DNA of 64,000 nt, taken from NCBI RefSeq assembly GCF_900101965.1, contig NZ_FNAP01000001.1, positions 620,001-684,000 of the forward strand, in the 5' to 3' direction. The stretch comes from Rhodospira trueperi (GTDB taxonomy: Bacteria; Pseudomonadota; Alphaproteobacteria; Rhodospirillales; Rhodospirillaceae). Shown piece after piece: positions 1 to 8,257 of this stretch. The notes under the pieces were generated by a model. It was given only the letters and a program-made list of their open reading frames with translations, was not told the DNA's origin and did no database searches. Positions within the stretch are counted from its first letter, which is position 1; each line of letters begins with the position of its first letter. The position numbers and the translations under genes were made by a program.

Positions 1-1
1 C

Positions 2-2722
2 GCGGAGTTGCAGTACCGCATCGAGGAGCGGACCCGCGAACTGGGCGTGGAGATCACCGAACGCCGCTATGCCGAGGCCGCACTCAAAGAGGCCAACGAC
101 TTCCTGGAACAAAAAGTCGAGGAACGCACACAGTATCTGAAGCGCGAGATCGAGCATCGGCGCCGCGCTGAAAAAGATCGCGAAAAAACGGAAATGGAGC
201 TGCTCGACATCATCGAGACGGCTCCCATCGCCGTCGGCATCGCCGACGAGTACGGCCGTTTCCTGTTCTGGAACCCGCTGTTCTTCAAGATCGGTCGCCA
301 GCAGATGGACGGCAACGGCAAGATCAACTTCGGCCTGGACTTCGAGAATCCGGAATTGATGCGGTCGTTGCAGACCCGGGTCGTCGCGGGCGAGGCGGTG
401 GAACATGTCGAGGCCAAGCTGACCAGCGGAGAAACGGACCATCGCTGGGTGCTCATCTCCATGCGCCGCCTGAACTTCGAAGGACAGGCCGCCATCCTGA
501 CCTGGGTCTTCGACATCACCGACATGAAAGATCAGGCCCAGGCGCTGGACGAGGCCCGCGAGGCGGCCGAGGCCAGCGCCCGCGCCAAGTCCACGTTCCT
601 CGCCACCATGAGCCACGAAATCCGCACACCGATGAATGGTGTGCTGACCATGGCCGAAATGCTGGCGCAGACCCGTATGGACCCCGATCAACGTCACATG
701 CTGGAGGTGGTCACCGAAAGCGCCAACGCGCTTCTGAACATCATCGACGAGATCCTGGACTTTTCGAAGATCGAAGCCGGACACATTACCCTGGAGGCCG
801 TCAGCGTCTCTCTGACGCAGGTCACGGAGCGGGTGGCCGATCTGGTTGCCCCCAAGGCGGCCTCCAAGGGGCTGGATCTGATCTGCCGCGCCTCCATGGA
901 CATGCACGACCATTACTCCGGCGATCCCCATCGGCTGCGCCAGATCCTGGTCAATCTCGCGGGGAATGCCATCAAGTTCACCGAACGCGGCCATGTCAGC
1001 ATCACGGTGACGCTCGCCGACGGTGACGCCCAGCACCCGGCGGACCTCGAGGCGCCGCATTTGATCCGGTTCGAGGTATCCGACACCGGCATCGGCATGA
1101 CCGAAGACCAAATGTCCGGGCTGTTCCAGCCGTTCTCGCAGGCCGACAACTCCACCCAACGGCGGTTCGGCGGCACCGGTCTGGGCCTGTCGATTTGCCG
1201 CACCCTGGTCGAGTTGATGGACGGCCGGATCGGCGTGGAGAGTGTTGCGGGCAAGGGCTCGACCTTCTGGTTCGAGGTTCCGCTACGCCCCCTCGCCGAA
1301 CGGCGCGAGTTGAGCCCGCCGCCCATCGACGGCGCCCGGATCATCATTGCCAGCGACAGCCCGTCCGTACGCGAGCATGTCACCGGCATTCTGGAATGGG
1401 CCGGGGCCGAGGCCATCTCGGCCCCGGATTCCGACGCCGTCAAGTCCGCCCTGATGTTCGCGCTGGTGCGGGAACGACCGGTGCATGCCATCATTCTCGA
1501 CCGCCGCGTCGAGGGCGAACCCGGCACCCGCCTGCTTGATGATATCCTGCGGATCGGCGCGCCGTCGCCGCCCCGCGTTCTGGTCGTCGTTCCCAGGGGC
1601 AGCAGCGAGACCAGTCGTCTGGCGCAGCGCGATGGCGTATCCGCCGTGCTCGGGTGGCCGCTGCACGGATACGATATCGCGCACACCCTGGCCATTGCCC
1701 TGGGGCGGCTGTCGGCAGAGTCCCTCAGCCCCCACCGGCGCCGCCATGCCGACCGTCCCGTCGGCGGCGGAACAGGACGGTACATTGCCCCGGAACGCCC
1801 GCTGGCCGAGGTCGAGGAATGCGTCGTTCTGGTGGCCGAGGACAATCCGACCAACCGCACCGTCATTCGCATGTTGCTGGACCGTATTGGCGTGGTCTGC
1901 GATCTGACGGAAAACGGCCTTGAAGCCCTCGCCCTGTTCGAAACTCGCTGCTACGGACTGGTGATCACCGACTGCCACATGCCGGAAATGGACGGCTACG
2001 AACTGACTGGACACATCCGTCAACTCGAAACCGAAGGCGAGGACAGGCCACGCACTCCCATCATCGCCCTGACCGCCGACGCCATCGCGGGCACGGCCCA
2101 GGACTGCCTGGACCGGGGCATGGACGACTACCTGACCAAGCCGGTGGTGGTCGCCGACCTGGAGGCGGTCATCCGCCGGTGGCTGCCGCGGGCCCTGGAG
2201 ATCCGTCGCGCCACGCCGGTGGGACTGCTGACGCCCGACGCCTTGTCGCCGCCACGTGGTGAGACCAAGGCGGACGCGACGCCGTCGCCCCAGCCGCCCC
2301 CCAACGTCGAGGACAACGCTCCCACTGCTCCAACCGCCGAGGACAAGGCCGCCGCCGCCCTCGCCGGCACCATCGCGCCGGAGGAGGCGCCGGTGCTCGA
2401 TCCCTCCTACATGTTGGACCTGGTCGGGGGGGACATGACCATGCTCCAGGGCCTGTTGGAGGAGTTCCTCGTCTGCACGAAGGTGGACCTGGACGAGACC
2501 CTGGCCGCCCTGAACGAGGGCCGCCACGACGCCGCCCGCAAGGCCGCGCACACGGTCTCCGGCGCCTCCCGCTCAGCCGGGGCATTGCGCTTGGGCGCCC
2601 TGAGCAAGCAGATCGAACAGGCTCTGTTCCACGGCGACACCGAAACACCGAAGACCTTGCAGGATCAGCTCATACCCGCCTTTGAGGAGGCCGAGGCCGC
2701 GATCCGCGCCCTGGATGGGTAG
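2..2722 (+). CDS. Hybrid sensor histidine kinase, 5' truncated by window edge
   Basis: The reading frame is open to the left edge, so the true start and any input domain lie outside. From the TTG at position 8, residues 15-65 form a charged coiled coil, 66-175 a PAS-like domain, then HisKA with FLATMSHEIRTPMNG (phospho-His 203), HATPase with an N box near 309-324, DTGIGM at 359-364 and GGTGLGLSI at 388-396. Two receivers follow. The first (about 442-567) keeps Asp498 but has LGWPL where the conserved Lys-Pro should be, so it looks degenerate. The second (about 605-720) is canonical with Asp612, Asp655 and Lys711. A C-terminal Hpt domain carries His848 in AAHTVSGAS. This is an intact His-Asp-His phosphorelay; ligand and output are unknown. 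The next gene is convergent. Confidence 0.93.
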   Translation, partial: AELQYRIEERTRELGVEITERRYAEAALKEANDFLEQKVEERTQYLKREIEHRRRAEKDREKTEMELLDIIETAPIAVGIADEYGRFLFWNPLFFKIGRQQMDGNGKINFGLDFENPELMRSLQTRVVAGEAVEHVEAKLTSGETDHRWVLISMRRLNFEGQAAILTWVFDITDMKDQAQALDEAREAAEASARAKSTFLATMSHEIRTPMNGVLTMAEMLAQTRMDPDQRHMLEVVTESANALLNIIDEILDFSKIEAGHITLEAVSVSLTQVTERVADLVAPKAASKGLDLICRASMDMHDHYSGDPHRLRQILVNLAGNAIKFTERGHVSITVTLADGDAQHPADLEAPHLIRFEVSDTGIGMTEDQMSGLFQPFSQADNSTQRRFGGTGLGLSICRTLVELMDGRIGVESVAGKGSTFWFEVPLRPLAERRELSPPPIDGARIIIASDSPSVREHVTGILEWAGAEAISAPDSDAVKSALMFALVRERPVHAIILDRRVEGEPGTRLLDDILRIGAPSPPRVLVVVPRGSSETSRLAQRDGVSAVLGWPLHGYDIAHTLAIALGRLSAESLSPHRRRHADRPVGGGTGRYIAPERPLAEVEECVVLVAEDNPTNRTVIRMLLDRIGVVCDLTENGLEALALFETRCYGLVITDCHMPEMDGYELTGHIRQLETEGEDRPRTPIIALTADAIAGTAQDCLDRGMDDYLTKPVVVADLEAVIRRWLPRALEIRRATPVGLLTPDALSPPRGETKADATPSPQPPPNVEDNAPTAPTAEDKAAAALAGTIAPEEAPVLDPSYMLDLVGGDMTMLQGLLEEFLVCTKVDLDETLAALNEGRHDAARKAAHTVSGASRSAGALRLGALSKQIEQALFHGDTETPKTLQDQLIPAFEEAEAAIRALDG

Positions 2723-2841
2723 ACGCGGGCCGTTGCGTCATTCCGCCCGTCGACTCGGTTCACCATCGCTTCGGGCACGATCAACCCGACCCTCTGCGGA
2801 GAGGGCCCCGGGGCCGTCTCCATGTCGCCGTGCCCGCTCTT

Positions 2842-3534
2842 CTATGCCCTGTCCGCCGCCCCCGCATGCCGGCACGCGGGCTCGTACGGGGCCAGCGCGC
2901 CCTTGTCCAGGCGCAGGCTCCGCGTGGCCATCTTGCGGCGGAAATGGGCGTCGTGCGAGACGATCACCATGGCCAGGGGAAGCCCGCACAGGATCTCGAC
3001 CATGCGCGCGGTGGTTTCCTCGTCCAGCGCGTTGCTGGGCTCGTCGAGCAGCAGCACGTCCGGGTCCATGGCCAGAACACAGGCCAGCGAGACCAGCCGC
3101 TTTTCACCGCCGGAGAGTTTGTGCGTCACCCGGTCGCGGAAGTCCGACAGACCCAGGTCGCCCAGCACCCGATCCACCACGGCCAAGGCCTCGGCGCGGC
3201 TCCGGCCCAGGTTCAGCGGCCCGAAGGCCACGTCCTCGGCCACCGTGGGGCAGAACAACTGGTCGTCCGGGTCCTGGAAGACATAGCCGGCGCGGCGCCG
3301 GACCTCGTGGAAGTCCGCCTCCTCGCGCCGCTCGGCGCCGAAGGCCACGACCCGGCCCGCCTGGGGACGCAGCAGCCCGACCAGAACCTGCATCAGCGTG
3401 CTCTTGCCGGCGCCGTTGGGGCCGGTGATGGCCAGCCGCTCACCGGCCGCAAGAGTCATCGACGCCCCGCTCAGAACCGGGGGACGTCGAGGGTAGGCGA
3501 AAACCAGGTCAGAGACCTCAAACAAAACCGGCAT
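2842..3534 (-). CDS. cbiO: ECF cobalt/nickel transporter ATPase CbiO
   Basis: ATP-binding subunit (230 aa) that drives uptake through the ECF-type metal importer encoded just upstream. Walker A GPNGAGKST at 38-46, Q-loop Gln87 in VFQDPDDQL, ABC signature LSGGE at 140-144, Walker B LLLDEP at 161-166 and the switch His194 are all present. The VFQDPDDQLF stretch is typical of the ECF A-component group. Its start overlaps the end of the CbiQ gene by 17 nt, so translation is probably coupled. It is the last gene of the riboswitch-controlled operon. Cobalt rather than nickel as substrate is inferred from the cobalamin riboswitch, not from this protein. Confidence 0.92.
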   Translation of the reverse strand: MPVLFEVSDLVFAYPRRPPVLSGASMTLAAGERLAITGPNGAGKSTLMQVLVGLLRPQAGRVVAFGAERREEADFHEVRRRAGYVFQDPDDQLFCPTVAEDVAFGPLNLGRSRAEALAVVDRVLGDLGLSDFRDRVTHKLSGGEKRLVSLACVLAMDPDVLLLDEPSNALDEETTARMVEILCGLPLAMVIVSHDAHFRRKMATRSLRLDKGALAPYEPACRHAGAADRA

Positions 3535-4300
3535 GCCAGACGTCCAGGATCAGAAGAAGGGTGAGCGCGGTCGCGGTCCCAACGCCGAACAGCGCGTCCC
3601 GCCGAGCGTACCGCAGATCGTCCAGCAGCGGCAGACGCCCGGTGAAGCCCCGGCACTTCATGGCCTGGAGGATGCGCTCGGACCGTTCCAGCGCGCGAAC
3701 CAGCAGCATGCCGATGAGGTAGCCAAATGTGCGGAAGGTATGACCGTTGGTGCGTGGGCGGAAGCCGCGCGCCTTCATGGCGCGGCGCAGGCGGCGGTAT
3801 TCGTCGTCCATGACGGCGATGTAGCGCACCGTGAACAGCAGCAGATGCACCAGGCTCTCCGGCAGGCGCAGGCGAGCCAGGGCGTGGCCCAGCGTGGTGG
3901 GTTCCATGGATCCCACCAGCGACAGCAACATCAGCACGATGGCGTTGGCCTTCAGCGCGATGCCGGCGGCGCGTTCCAGCCCGGCCCAGGAGGCTGGCCA
4001 GCCGAACAGCGTGAACGCCGGGTCGCCCGGCATGGTGAAGGGCAGCAGCACCAGGATGAAGACGATGAAACCGTCCATCAGGGCCATGCGCTTCAGGGTC
4101 GGGCCGGGGGGCAGCCGCGCCGCCAGCAGCGCAGCGCCCGCCAGCGCCAGCGGCGCCAGCAGGACAAGAAGACTCTTCAGCGAGACGGTGACGAGCGCGA
4201 AGGCCACGGCGGCCAGAATCCGCGCGCGCGGGTCCACGGCCTGGATCGGGCCGGGCGTGGTGGGGGCCACCGACTGCGCATGACCAAGAGCGTGGCTCAT
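3518..4300 (-). CDS. cbiQ: ECF cobalt/nickel transporter transmembrane protein CbiQ
   Basis: Energy-coupling (T) component, about 260 aa with five or so hydrophobic segments. The family's two short Ala-Arg-Gly coupling motifs are recognisable as AMKARGF and AMKCRGF in the cytoplasmic region; these contact the ATPase grooves. I chose the ATG at 4300 (MSHALGHAQSV) because the frame extends further upstream only into a palindromic intergenic repeat. No strong Shine-Dalgarno is visible before it, so the start is less sure than the identity. It lies between the NikL-like gene and cbiO in the same orientation. Confidence 0.9.
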   Translation of the reverse strand: MSHALGHAQSVAPTTPGPIQAVDPRARILAAVAFALVTVSLKSLLVLLAPLALAGAALLAARLPPGPTLKRMALMDGFIVFILVLLPFTMPGDPAFTLFGWPASWAGLERAAGIALKANAIVLMLLSLVGSMEPTTLGHALARLRLPESLVHLLLFTVRYIAVMDDEYRRLRRAMKARGFRPRTNGHTFRTFGYLIGMLLVRALERSERILQAMKCRGFTGRLPLLDDLRYARRDALFGVGTATALTLLLILDVWHAGFV

Positions 4301-4365
4301 GCGGATACCAGATGAACCGTTGGCATCCGCTGACAGGATGTTCGATCCGGATCGGAGGGCAAGGG

Positions 4366-4483
4366 CCGGACTCCCTCCCCTGGAGAGGGGAGGGCTGGGG
4401 TGGGGTTGACGCGGCAAGCACCGCGGGCGCGAAACCCAACTCGCCCCCCTCCCAACGTCCCGCTGGTGGGGGAAGGAGTCCGG
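4366..4483. repeat. Intergenic palindromic repeat, about 118 bp
   Basis: The ends are inverted copies: CCGGACTCCCTCCCC at the left and GGGGGAAGGAGTCCGG at the right. Inside the left arm is a second hairpin, CCCTCCCC (4373-4380) with GGGGAGGG (4387-4394), and the inner arms GGGGTGGGGTT and AACCCAACTCGCCCCC also pair roughly. The whole unit can fold into one long branched hairpin. It sits within the ECF operon between the NikL-like gene and cbiQ. It resembles the short mobile palindromes (REP or MITE type) common between alphaproteobacterial genes. No second copy is visible in this window. Confidence 0.6.
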
Positions 4484-4523
4484 ACACGTCGACCGAACAG
4501 GATCCTGGCGAACCCCGACCGCG

Positions 4524-5141
4524 TCATTCCGCTGCTTGACCCCGGGTCTGACGCCGCGCCATCAGGAAAAAGGCCAGCCCGAACAGGCCGATGATATAGC
4601 CGATGCCGCCCAGGACGGTCTGCAGGTCGTGCTTTTCCTTGTAGGCGGCGATCTCGCGGCGCAACGGGCGGACCTCGTTCCGCACCGCCTCGGCGATTTG
4701 GTCGGTCAGGTCGGCGGGCATCGCTGCCGGGGCGGCGGCTTCCGGCGTTGCGGCGGCGGCGGACGCGGCCGGTTCGGGCCCCGTCCCGGAGTCCGGGGCG
4801 GCCGCACCCGCGACCGCCGGAACATCGCTGGCGTCCAGGGTGAACGTGGCCACATGGCCGGCACCCAGGTCCGCCTTGAAGACGTGGGTAACCTGCTGGG
4901 TCGGCGTATAGGTGAAATAGCCGTCGGCGTCGGTGCGGGCTTCTCCCATCTTGGTGCCGTCCTCGTCGAACACCTCGACCAGGGTATCGGCGGCCATGTC
5001 ACCGTTGGAGAACCCGACTTCGCCTTCGATGACGTCTCCGGCCGGGTAGGCCCCGGCCAAGACCTTGTGCGCGAGGGCCGGGCCGGCACCTATGACCAAC
5101 AGCATAACGACGGCGCCAGCGAAGGGTACGATGCGTTTCAT
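4524..5141 (-). CDS. NikL-like accessory component of ECF metal transporter
   Basis: A 205-aa exported, membrane-anchored protein. Residues 1-24 are a signal peptide or first membrane segment ending in ALA-HKV. A beta-rich domain with the pattern of a carboxypeptidase-regulatory-like fold follows (about 25-105: EGEVGFSNGD, VEVFDEDG, DADGYFTYTP). After an Ala/Pro/Glu linker there is a charged helix and a C-terminal membrane helix (LGGIGYIIGLFGLAFFLMA). This is the layout of NikL, which replaces CbiN/NikN in some nickel importers. The ATG at 5141 is preceded by GAGGAGG at good spacing and is preferred over an upstream ATG at 5159. It starts 14 nt after the CbiM gene. Confidence 0.75.
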   Translation of the reverse strand: MKRIVPFAGAVVMLLVIGAGPALAHKVLAGAYPAGDVIEGEVGFSNGDMAADTLVEVFDEDGTKMGEARTDADGYFTYTPTQQVTHVFKADLGAGHVATFTLDASDVPAVAGAAAPDSGTGPEPAASAAAATPEAAAPAAMPADLTDQIAEAVRNEVRPLRREIAAYKEKHDLQTVLGGIGYIIGLFGLAFFLMARRQTRGQAAE

Positions 5142-5155
5142 GGGTCGTAGCCTCC

Positions 5156-5791
5156 TCAAGCGGGGCGCGCGGACGCGGATGGGGGCGGCGTCAGGGCGTC
5201 GAACAGGTCCGGTTTGACGCGGTGGATCAGGGTCACGGCGGCGGCGCAGATCAGGCCCTCGATGACCGCGACCGGCAGGTGCGCGAGCACCACCAGCTTG
5301 GCGGCGGCCAGGAACTCGTCACCGGACAGCCACAGCACCAGGGCCACGGTGAGCGCGGTCAGGACGATGGCCAGCGACCCGGCCAGCAGGCCGCTCAGCG
5401 CCGCAACGCGGCCGTCGGCGCTGGCCGCGCCGCGCCGGAACAGCAGCCCCACCAGCACCGCCGGCAGGGCGATGTTGACCGTGTTCACCCCCAGCACGGT
5501 CACCCCGCCGAAGCCGAAAAACACCGCCTGCAACAACAATCCGACGAATAGCGCGGGAAAGGCGGCCCAGCCGAGCACCAGCCCGGCCAGACCGTTCATG
5601 ATCAGATGCACGCTGGACGGCCCGATGGGCACATGCACCAGCGCTGCGACGAAGAAAGTCGCGCTCAAAACCCCGGCGGCGGGGATCTTTTCCAGGCTCA
5701 GCGAGCGCAGGCCCAGGGCGATGCCGCCGACGGCGACGGCGCTGCCGGCGATCACCACCGGGGCGCTCAGGGCTCCGTCAACAATGTGCAA
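5156..5791 (-). CDS. cbiM: ECF metal transporter substrate-binding membrane protein CbiM/NikM
   Basis: Substrate-specific S component (211 aa). The N-terminus begins MHIVDGALS; in characterised CbiM/NikM proteins the amino group and His2 of this exact motif bind the Co2+ or Ni2+ ion, so the start at 5791 is firm. Six or seven hydrophobic helices follow, with the conserved VPIGPSSVHLIMNGLAGLVLG (helix with His61) and the AHLPVAVIEGLI motif near the end. Order in the operon is NikK-like, this gene, NikL-like, CbiQ, CbiO. The sequence alone does not separate cobalt from nickel specificity. Confidence 0.93.
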   Translation of the reverse strand: MHIVDGALSAPVVIAGSAVAVGGIALGLRSLSLEKIPAAGVLSATFFVAALVHVPIGPSSVHLIMNGLAGLVLGWAAFPALFVGLLLQAVFFGFGGVTVLGVNTVNIALPAVLVGLLFRRGAASADGRVAALSGLLAGSLAIVLTALTVALVLWLSGDEFLAAAKLVVLAHLPVAVIEGLICAAAVTLIHRVKPDLFDALTPPPSASARPA

Positions 5792-5842
5792 GGCGATCCC
5801 CTCCGTTCGGGTGTGTCGAGCGTGGCGTTACTGCAGGTGGCG

Positions 5843-6640
5843 TTACTGAAGATCGTAGGCGCGGATCCAGATCACGGCGTCCTGGCTCAGTTCCTTGCCC
5901 TCGTGCTCGGTCTCGGGACCCGAACCCAGGGCGGCGAAGCCCCAGAAGCCGGCCTTGGGGATGCCGAAGGTGAATTCGCCGTCGGCGTCGGTGACGGCCA
6001 CCACGGCACCACCCGGCATGGGGGAGACGGTGGGCTCGGTGGTGCTGTTGGCGTCCATGTCGGGTTCGGCGGCCATGTACTCGATCTCGATCTCGACGCC
6101 GGGCACCGGCTCGCCGTTCGACAGCACCACGCCGGAGAAGGTGGAGCCGGCGATCACGTTGGTCGGCTTGTTCAGGGGCACGATCTCGGTCGGCAGACCC
6201 TGCGCCTCCATCCAGTCGGTCGGTAGGGTGCCCCGGTTCAGGTAAGCCTTGGTGATCTGCTGGATGTAGATGTCCTCGCTTTCCTCGTAATAGGGGGCGG
6301 GGACGGTCACCAGCACGTAGTCGCCGGCGCGCTTGACCGGCACGCTGGCCTCGAACGCGGCGGCGCTGTTGTCGGCGCCCTGGAAGGTGATCGGCGCGAC
6401 GGTGTCCATCAGGTCCGTCTTCTCACCCCGATGGATCATGTAGAATTCCAGCGGTTCGCCCATGTCCATGACGTGGCCGTTCTCGAACGGATGCCAGAAG
6501 ATCAGCTTGACCGGCACGTCGCCCGGCCGCTCGATCTGCACCTCTGGGGTGTAGCTGAGCTGGAAGTGGGCGTTGGCCGCCGCCGGGATGGTCAGGGCGG
6601 CGGCGGTCAGGGCCGCGAGGGCGGTCTTTTTAACGGTCAT
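5843..6640 (-). CDS. DUF4198 (NikK-like) periplasmic metal-uptake protein
   Basis: A 265-aa secreted protein with signal peptide 1-24 (cleavage near ANA-HFQ). The mature N-terminus exposes His25, and the body contains IFWHPFENGHVMDMG, rich in potential metal ligands, and the closing strand DAVIWIRAYDL. This is the DUF4198 family, which includes NikK, the periplasmic partner of some ECF nickel or cobalt importers. It is the first gene after the cobalamin riboswitch and is followed by cbiM with a 51-nt gap. A role in presenting the metal to CbiM is inferred from family and context. Confidence 0.82.
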   Translation of the reverse strand: MTVKKTALAALTAAALTIPAAANAHFQLSYTPEVQIERPGDVPVKLIFWHPFENGHVMDMGEPLEFYMIHRGEKTDLMDTVAPITFQGADNSAAAFEASVPVKRAGDYVLVTVPAPYYEESEDIYIQQITKAYLNRGTLPTDWMEAQGLPTEIVPLNKPTNVIAGSTFSGVVLSNGEPVPGVEIEIEYMAAEPDMDANSTTEPTVSPMPGGAVVAVTDADGEFTFGIPKAGFWGFAALGSGPETEHEGKELSQDAVIWIRAYDLQ

Positions 6641-6847
6641 GGTGTCTCGTCGCTCCCAATGCGCGCGGCCACGCGGGCGGCCAGCCCGGACGGCGCGGTC
6701 AGTGAAAGGACGGTCGGGGGAGTGAGGGCGTTCGGAGGGCCGATCGGGAGCGCCTGTGGAAAGGGGGCAGCCCGCCAGCGTCCCAACGCCAGACGCGCAC
6801 CCCGGCGTCCGGTGGGTTCCGCGCCGCCCGTGGTCGGGGCGTCGCGG

Positions 6848-7025
6848 GTCGCTGGCAGGTCTCCTGGCTCGCGGGTTGTCGCCTGACGCTTCGCCTTCCC
6901 GAGGCTCTGTCCGCCTCAGTGGCCTGTCGAAGCCGGCTCGCCGCTCACAGTTGCGGGGGCAGCCACGGATTTGGCCCCTGATGGGTACGCCGCACCGTGT
7001 TCCCTTTTGTCCCGGGCGCTTGGCG
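6848..7025 (-). promoter_or_regulatory. Cobalamin (B12) riboswitch upstream of ECF transporter operon
   Basis: On the minus strand three hallmark blocks occur in the right order: AAAAGGGAACACGGTGC (6992-7008), the B12 box core GCTGCCCCCGCAACTGT (6947-6963) and the distal GAGCCAGGAGACCTGCC (6854-6870). Between them are complementary arms for the peripheral stems. The element ends about 200 nt before the NikK-like start, leaving room for an expression platform. Cobalamin riboswitches turn genes off when adenosylcobalamin is plentiful, so the transporter is expected to rise in B12 or cobalt shortage. Exact limits are approximate. Confidence 0.93.
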
Positions 7026-7047
7026 TCCGGGAACCAACGACGGGATC

Positions 7048-7076
7048 AGAAAGCGACGTTGGGCCTGGGATGTCAA
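7048..7076 (-). promoter_or_regulatory. Candidate promoter for the riboswitch transcript
   Basis: Reading the minus strand, TTGACA (7071-7076) is followed after 17 nt by CTTTCT (7048-7053). The -35 is consensus; the -10 is weak but acceptable for alphaproteobacteria. Transcription would start a little before the first riboswitch block. A near-copy of this segment lies at 8229-8257. Confidence 0.45.
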
Positions 7077-7159
7077 GGGACTTGGTCCGTTGTCCGGGCG
7101 GTGCAGTCGTTGCAGACACACCCGCGAACTGCGACATCAACGCAGGGACGTGGGCAAGT

Positions 7160-8074
7160 TCACGTTTCGCTTCCTGTTTCTGATGGGATGTTGGTCCAAA
7201 CCAGGAGCGAAGTTGAATTGCACGTGTCGACGGGAATGAACGTATCCAGGCTGACCCATTCCTTTCGGCAGATACCTTCCTGGACCGCCTCGTCTAAGGC
7301 GGAGACTAGATTGTTGTTCCATCTATTCTGCCGAAATAGCTGCTGTTGTTCAACTCGCGAGGGCGTTGTCGCTCGAACCTGGAACCCGAATGGTTCCAAG
7401 TGGAGAACGGTGACGGATGGGGCGCAGGCCGCGATTTCCCGAAAAAACGACAAGGGAACGGCCTCCACCTGCTCAATCGAATGCGAAGTGTAGACAAGCA
7501 CCTTCTCGAATTTTCGTTCCTTAATGATCGACAGATCGGCCGCGAGGTGATCGAAGTGAAAAAATACGGCATTCAGATGGGCGTCCAGAGCAGCCAGCCT
7601 CCTGGACAAAGCGACGCCGCTTTCTGTCAGCTCTCCCCCAAACAAAGGAAGATCAGCAGGCAGTCCAGCATAATATGTCTCGAACAGGCTGGCACCCAAT
7701 CCGCTGCCTAATTCTATAACAGCATCGTATGGTCCGGCTTCAAAATAAAAATCCAATATGAATTCAGTTAGAGCAGGGTTTGTATAAAAGGGAATTCTGG
7801 CAGGTTGCCCCTCAAGAGATCTCGATGTATTTATCGGAACGCCAGACGGCAGATAACCTGTCGCCGTTACATTGAATTTCGGCCTCCAACTCAAAGCGCT
7901 GCAATCTTCTTCAGCTATCAGAACAAACCTTCTTTCCTTTGCTCTGAGCTTGTTAATGCAGCGCACGATGCTGTGCTCTCCCGCTTCAATCAAGTCATTT
8001 ATATATTGCGCGCGTTCATGCCATGCGCTCTCGTAGAACGTGCGCCAATGTTCTTCTTGACTTCCGCAGGACAT
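7160..8074 (-). CDS. SAM-dependent methyltransferase-like protein, AT-rich gene
   Basis: A 304-aa protein starting at an ATG preceded by a purine-rich CAGGGGGGCAG. The centre contains AVIELGSGLGASLF (about 118-131), a class I methyltransferase motif I, followed at the expected distance by an acidic loop (FGGELTESG) and the later strand motifs FEKVLVYTSHS and VTVLHLEPFGF. No signal peptide or membrane helix is seen. The substrate is unknown. Base composition and codon choice are clearly poorer in G and C than every neighbour, with codons such as ATA, TTA and AAA frequent, which suggests recent acquisition. The frame continues far upstream without a stop, but that part is antisense to the MFS gene and is not coding. 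Confidence 0.72.
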   Translation of the reverse strand: MSCGSQEEHWRTFYESAWHERAQYINDLIEAGEHSIVRCINKLRAKERRFVLIAEEDCSALSWRPKFNVTATGYLPSGVPINTSRSLEGQPARIPFYTNPALTEFILDFYFEAGPYDAVIELGSGLGASLFETYYAGLPADLPLFGGELTESGVALSRRLAALDAHLNAVFFHFDHLAADLSIIKERKFEKVLVYTSHSIEQVEAVPLSFFREIAACAPSVTVLHLEPFGFQVRATTPSRVEQQQLFRQNRWNNNLVSALDEAVQEGICRKEWVSLDTFIPVDTCNSTSLLVWTNIPSETGSET

Positions 8075-8228
8075 AAAACTGCCCCCCTGATTTGCTTTGA
8101 TGTCCCGTCCCCATCCTGCCGGTTGCGCGCCCGGATCGCGGATCGGCCCGGGTTTCGCTCCAGGGGACCGTCTCGTCGTGTCCGCTTGTGGTCCAGGGTT
8201 GTGACGCGTGAAACCGGACGACAGACAC

Positions 8229-8257
8229 AGGAAGCGACGGTGCCCTTTGGATGTCAA
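8229..8257 (-). promoter_or_regulatory. Candidate promoter for the methyltransferase gene
   Basis: On the minus strand TTGACA (8252-8257) is followed after 17 nt by CTTCCT (8229-8234). The block shares TTGACATCC and CGTCGCTT with the one at 7048-7076. It would give a leader of roughly 150 nt before the methyltransferase start; that leader (8075-8228) is GC-rich and self-complementary in parts, but I recognise no riboswitch family in it. Confidence 0.35.

Noticed and set aside
4524..5141. CbiN as the identity of the small ECF subunit
   Set aside because: CbiN is about 100 aa with two membrane helices and a short loop. This protein is 205 aa with a beta domain and a long linker, which fits NikL better.
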